From JAOBAU01 sp034667465 (GTDB lineage Bacteria > Acidobacteriota > Thermoanaerobaculia > Gp7-AA8), in contig JAXDJV010000024.1 in NCBI GenBank assembly GCA_034667465.1, positions 248,001 through 312,000 of the forward strand: a stretch of DNA of 64,000 nt. The letters are read 5' to 3'. Both the position numbers and the translations under genes were made by a program. Positions 61,293-64,000 of the stretch are shown here, piece by piece (the first letter of the stretch is position 1; the number at the start of each line of letters is the position of its first letter). The notes under the pieces are model-generated. The model saw only the letters and a list, made by a program, of their open reading frames with translations. It did no database searches and was not told where the DNA came from.

Positions 61293-63308
61293 ATGGCCAT
61301 CGCGGAGGCGCCCATCGCGGCGCCGGAGAAAGATGTCGTCCTCGCCGTCGACGACAACGAACAGAACCTTCAACTCCTCGAGGAATACCTCTGGCAGTGG
61401 GGTTACGACGTCGTGGTCGCGCGCGATGGCCGCGAAGCGCTGCAGATTTATCCGAAAGCGAATCCGGCCATCATCGTCCTCGACGTGATGATGCCGGTCA
61501 TGGACGGCTACGAAGCCTGCGCGAAAATCAAAGCGGAGCCGGGCGGAAGGACCATCCCGATCCTGATGCTGACCGCGCTCACCGGCACCGACGACAAGAT
61601 CCGCGCGCTCGAAAGCGGAGCCGACGATTTCCTCAACAAGCCGATCAACAAAGACGAGCTGCGCACGCGCATCCGCTCGCTCATCAAGATCCGCAACCTC
61701 CGCAAAGAGCTCGACTCGAGCGAGAACATCATCATGGCGCTGACGACGGCGCTCGAGAACAAAGACCCGCGCAGCGGCGGCCACGTCCATCGCGTCGCGT
61801 CATACGCCACGCGGCTCGCCGACAAGCTCGGCATGTCGCCCGTCGAAAAGGAAACGATCAGCAAAGGCGCAATGCTTCACGACCTCGGCATGATCGGCGT
61901 CCCCGACGCGATCCTGATGAAGACCACGCCGCTCACTCCCGAAGAGACCGAACAGATGCGCGATCACACGCGCATGGGAGCATCGATTCTCGATCCGATG
62001 AAAACCTTCCGCCCGTTCGTACCGATCGTTCGATCGCATCACGAACGGTGGGACGGCCGCGGATATCCGGACGGCATCGCCGGCGACGCCATTCCGCTCG
62101 AAGCGCAGGTGGTCGGCATCGCCAATCGCTTCGACGAAGTTCGCCACGAACAGGAAAGCGACAGCGAGGAAGCGGCGCTCGCGCAGCTCACCGCGGAAGC
62201 GGCCGGCGGCGCGTTCGATCCCGAGCTGACGAAGCTGTTCGTTACCGCGATGGGCGAAGAAGCGCCGGCGGCGGCGATCACGAAACATATGCGCCAGCGT
62301 TTGACGACGCCGGCGCGCGTGCTCTGCGTCGACGACAACAAGATGAATCGCGACCTCGTGCTGGCGACGCTTACCGACGTCGGCTTCGAGGTCTCGGTCG
62401 CCGAGAACGGACGTGAAGCGATCGCGGTCGTCGAGAGCGAGCCGATCGACGTCGTGCTGCTCGATCTGCTGATGCCGGTGCAGGACGGCGCCGACACGCT
62501 GCGGCTGTTGCGCGCCGATCCGCGTCACGAGTTTCTGCCGATCATCGTGCTGACGTCGCATCGCAACAGCGACATGCGCCAGTCGGCGATCCTCAGCGGT
62601 GCGGACGACTTCATCAACTATCCGCTCAATCGCCTCGAACTGATCACGCGCATCCGCTCGCTGCTGCGGATCAAGGAGTACCACGCCGATCTCGAGCAGA
62701 CGCAGAACGTCATCTGCGCGCTGGCGCTCGCGCTCGAAGCGAAGGATCGCTACACGCGCGGCCACTCGCAGCGCGTCGGCGACCTGGCTCACTCATTCGC
62801 GCTTCACCTCGGCGTCGAGCGAGCGACGGCGGAGATGATCCGCACCGCCGGCCTGCTGCACGACATCGGCAAGATCGCCGTTCCGGAAGCGCTGCTGAAC
62901 AAGCAGGGACCGCTGACGCGCGACGAGTTCCTGCGCGTCATCGATCACCCGGTCATCGGCGAAGAGATGGTGCGGCCGCTCGTCACGCTCAACGCCGTGC
63001 TGCGCATCATTCGCCATCATCACGAACGCTACGACGGACGCGGCTATCCGGACGGGCTGCGCGGCGACGACATTCCGTACGAAGTGCGGCTCCTCTCGAT
63101 CGTCGATGCCTACGATGCGCTGACCTCGCATCGCGCTTATCGTCCGGCGCCGCTCGAACATGCCGCGGCCATCCAAACCCTGCGCCGCGAAGCGGCCGGC
63201 GGCAAGTGGGATCCGGACATGGTGCAGAGCTTCTCGGCGATGCTCGGCGAAGAGTCGCCGCATTGGGATTCGATCTCGCTGCCGGTGCCGGTGCTCCGGC
63301 TGGCGTAG
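61293..63308 (+). CDS. Tandem REC-HD-GYP-REC-HD-GYP protein, probable cyclic-di-GMP phosphodiesterase
   Basis: The protein has 671 residues from ATG 61293. REC1 (about 13-130) has phosphoacceptor Asp in IIVLDVMMPVMDG; HD-GYP1 (about 148-310) has LHDLGMIGVPD and HHERWDGRGYPDG. REC2 (about 348-465) has VVLLDLLMPVQDG; HD-GYP2 (about 480-650) has LLHDIGKIAVPE and HHHERYDGRGYPDG followed by IVDAYDALTSHRAYRP. In HD-GYP1 the late segment is GIANRFDEVRHEQ, with the metal-binding Asp and Thr-Ser-Arg part lost, so the first copy may be regulatory only. It degrades the second messenger cyclic di-GMP, which often controls pili and secretion. No kinase is adjacent. Confidence 0.92.
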   Translation: MAIAEAPIAAPEKDVVLAVDDNEQNLQLLEEYLWQWGYDVVVARDGREALQIYPKANPAIIVLDVMMPVMDGYEACAKIKAEPGGRTIPILMLTALTGTDDKIRALESGADDFLNKPINKDELRTRIRSLIKIRNLRKELDSSENIIMALTTALENKDPRSGGHVHRVASYATRLADKLGMSPVEKETISKGAMLHDLGMIGVPDAILMKTTPLTPEETEQMRDHTRMGASILDPMKTFRPFVPIVRSHHERWDGRGYPDGIAGDAIPLEAQVVGIANRFDEVRHEQESDSEEAALAQLTAEAAGGAFDPELTKLFVTAMGEEAPAAAITKHMRQRLTTPARVLCVDDNKMNRDLVLATLTDVGFEVSVAENGREAIAVVESEPIDVVLLDLLMPVQDGADTLRLLRADPRHEFLPIIVLTSHRNSDMRQSAILSGADDFINYPLNRLELITRIRSLLRIKEYHADLEQTQNVICALALALEAKDRYTRGHSQRVGDLAHSFALHLGVERATAEMIRTAGLLHDIGKIAVPEALLNKQGPLTRDEFLRVIDHPVIGEEMVRPLVTLNAVLRIIRHHHERYDGRGYPDGLRGDDIPYEVRLLSIVDAYDALTSHRAYRPAPLEHAAAIQTLRREAAGGKWDPDMVQSFSAMLGEESPHWDSISLPVPVLRLA

Positions 63309-63511
63309 GTCATCCCGAGCGTGGCGAGGGATCCGGGCGTGAGGGGAGCCATGCCGCACCTTGCGCGCCCCTCCCGCCCAGATCCTTCGCTGAACGCTCA
63401 GGATGACATCCGACAGATGTCATCGCAATCACGTCGGCCGGCAGAATCGGAAGCGACGCGAAGGCTCTGCCACGTACGCAGCCGGCCGTGCCGGCTCAGG
63501 ATGACATCCGA
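63309..63511. repeat. Composite CATCCCGAG/CATCCTGAG palindrome
   Basis: A hairpin-type element (63309-63407) has a CATCCCGAGCG left arm and an AGATCCTTCGCTGAACGCTCAGGATGAC-type right arm, that is, a hybrid of the two sequence variants. A diverged second element follows (63414-63511). The 18-mer GCTCAGGATGACATCCGA occurs at 63396-63413 and again at 63494-63511. The second copy contains the ATG of ribF. No other gene lies in this gap. Confidence 0.8.
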
Positions 63512-64000
63512 TAAACTCCCCAAAGTGCTGGTTCTCCACGACCCCCTCAAACAGACCGACCTGCCGTCCGGCTGCGTCGCCACGATCGGCAACTTCGACG
63601 GCATGCACGTCGGCCATCAGGCGATCATCCGCGGCGTCGTCGATCGTGCGCGCGAGCTCGGCGTGCCGTCGGCGGTCGTGACGTTTCATCCGCATCCGCT
63701 CTCCGTCGTCGCGCCTGACCGCGTGCCGAAACAGATCCTCACTCTGCAGCAGAAAGAAGAAGTCCTCCGCTCGATGGACGTCGATGCGCTGCTCGTCGTC
63801 CCGTTCACGCACGAGTTCTCGCGCTGGACCGCCGATCGCTTCATCGAAGAGTTCCTCGTCGATGCGCTGCGCGTGCGCGAGATCCACATCGGACGCGATT
63901 TCTGCTTCGGCGCCGGACGCGAAGGAAACCTGCAGAAGCTCGAAGCGCTCGCGCCGCGCTTCGGGTTCGGCGTGCGCGGCGTCGACGACGTTCGCCTCCG
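63501..64000 (+). CDS. ribF: Bifunctional riboflavin kinase / FAD synthetase, N-terminal part (3' end outside window)
   Basis: The frame is open from ATG 63501 to the window end (166 codons). An N-terminal FAD synthetase domain is clear: IGNFDGMHVGHQAIIRG, FHPHPLSVV and IGRDFCFGAGREG. Alternatively the start is GTG 63525. The ATG lies inside a palindromic repeat, so the first eight residues (MTSDKLPK) are partly repeat-derived. The product makes FMN and FAD. Confidence 0.92.
   Translation, partial: MTSDKLPKVLVLHDPLKQTDLPSGCVATIGNFDGMHVGHQAIIRGVVDRARELGVPSAVVTFHPHPLSVVAPDRVPKQILTLQQKEEVLRSMDVDALLVVPFTHEFSRWTADRFIEEFLVDALRVREIHIGRDFCFGAGREGNLQKLEALAPRFGFGVRGVDDVRL

Noticed and set aside
1..64000. 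In-frame UGA selenoprotein candidates
   Set aside because: Reading past the TGA stops inspected gave no recognisable continuing domain; all conserved genes are full length without UGA readthrough.

Overview
The window is one contiguous GC-rich bacterial chromosome segment of about 64 kb. It is densely coding and shows no phage, plasmid or insertion-sequence transposase genes. The gene set suggests an Acidobacteriota-type Gram-negative: TonB with paired ExbD, a PilMNOPQ-type machine with a cohesin-tailed secretin and GspG-like pseudopilins, an MFS-fused spermidine synthase, a fused E1 alpha/beta dehydrogenase, and the CATCCTGAG-type intergenic palindromes. This is an inference from gene content; no 16S rRNA or ribosomal protein gene is present to settle it. 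A selenocysteine tRNA shows that the organism decodes UGA as selenocysteine.

Layout. 1-1730: end of an OmpR-family regulator and its sensor kinase. 2017-4439: tonB-exbB-exbD-exbD. 4481-4578: selC. 4699-14190: prepilin peptidase, a PilS-like kinase, and four large minor-pilin genes (FimT/GspH, PilV, PilW and PilX types) ended by a strong terminator. 14396-18581: an interruption with a lone receiver protein, a membrane protein and a fused MFS/spermidine synthase. 18822-28468: the main pilus/type II secretion operon pilC-pilB-pilM-pilN-pilO-pilP-like-secretin plus three GspG-like pseudopilins. 28507-29744: ECF sigma factor and a zinc-finger/PspC anti-sigma candidate. 29877-34984: M16 peptidase, L,D-transpeptidase lipoprotein, RecN and threonylcarbamoyl-AMP synthase. 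35299-46490: a secreted repeat protein, MgtE, HemQ-like protein, MFS exporter, a giant PKD metalloprotease and a His/Cys-rich exported pair. 46487-55735: HAD hydrolase, DUF2203, MlaD-like protein, acpP, fabF, a YheT-type hydrolase, a GT-C-like membrane protein and a fused E1. 55950-56735: a small-protein/nucleotidyltransferase/small-protein cassette. 56743-64000: aldo-keto reductase, HIT protein, TetR, desaturase, peptidoglycan-binding/CHAP-like protein, DUF488, a tandem REC-HD-GYP protein and the start of ribF.

How the genes work together. The two pilus blocks (4699-14190 and 18822-28468) together supply peptidase, ATPase, platform protein, alignment complex, outer-membrane pore and at least seven prepilin-like proteins, and are probably one machine. 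Several parts carry unusual add-on domains: sugar-binding-like modules in two minor pilins, a calcium-binding thrombospondin type 3 repeat in the PilP-position protein, and a cohesin domain on the secretin. These suggest a surface or secretion function beyond plain twitching.

The intergenic DNA is unusually structured. Six hairpins are built from 7-bp units in three sequence families. At least four loci belong to the CATCCTGAG/CATCCCGAG palindrome family, one of them carrying a nested mini-element. A 60-bp dispersed repeat occurs twice. Several of these repeats supply the start or stop codons of neighbouring genes.
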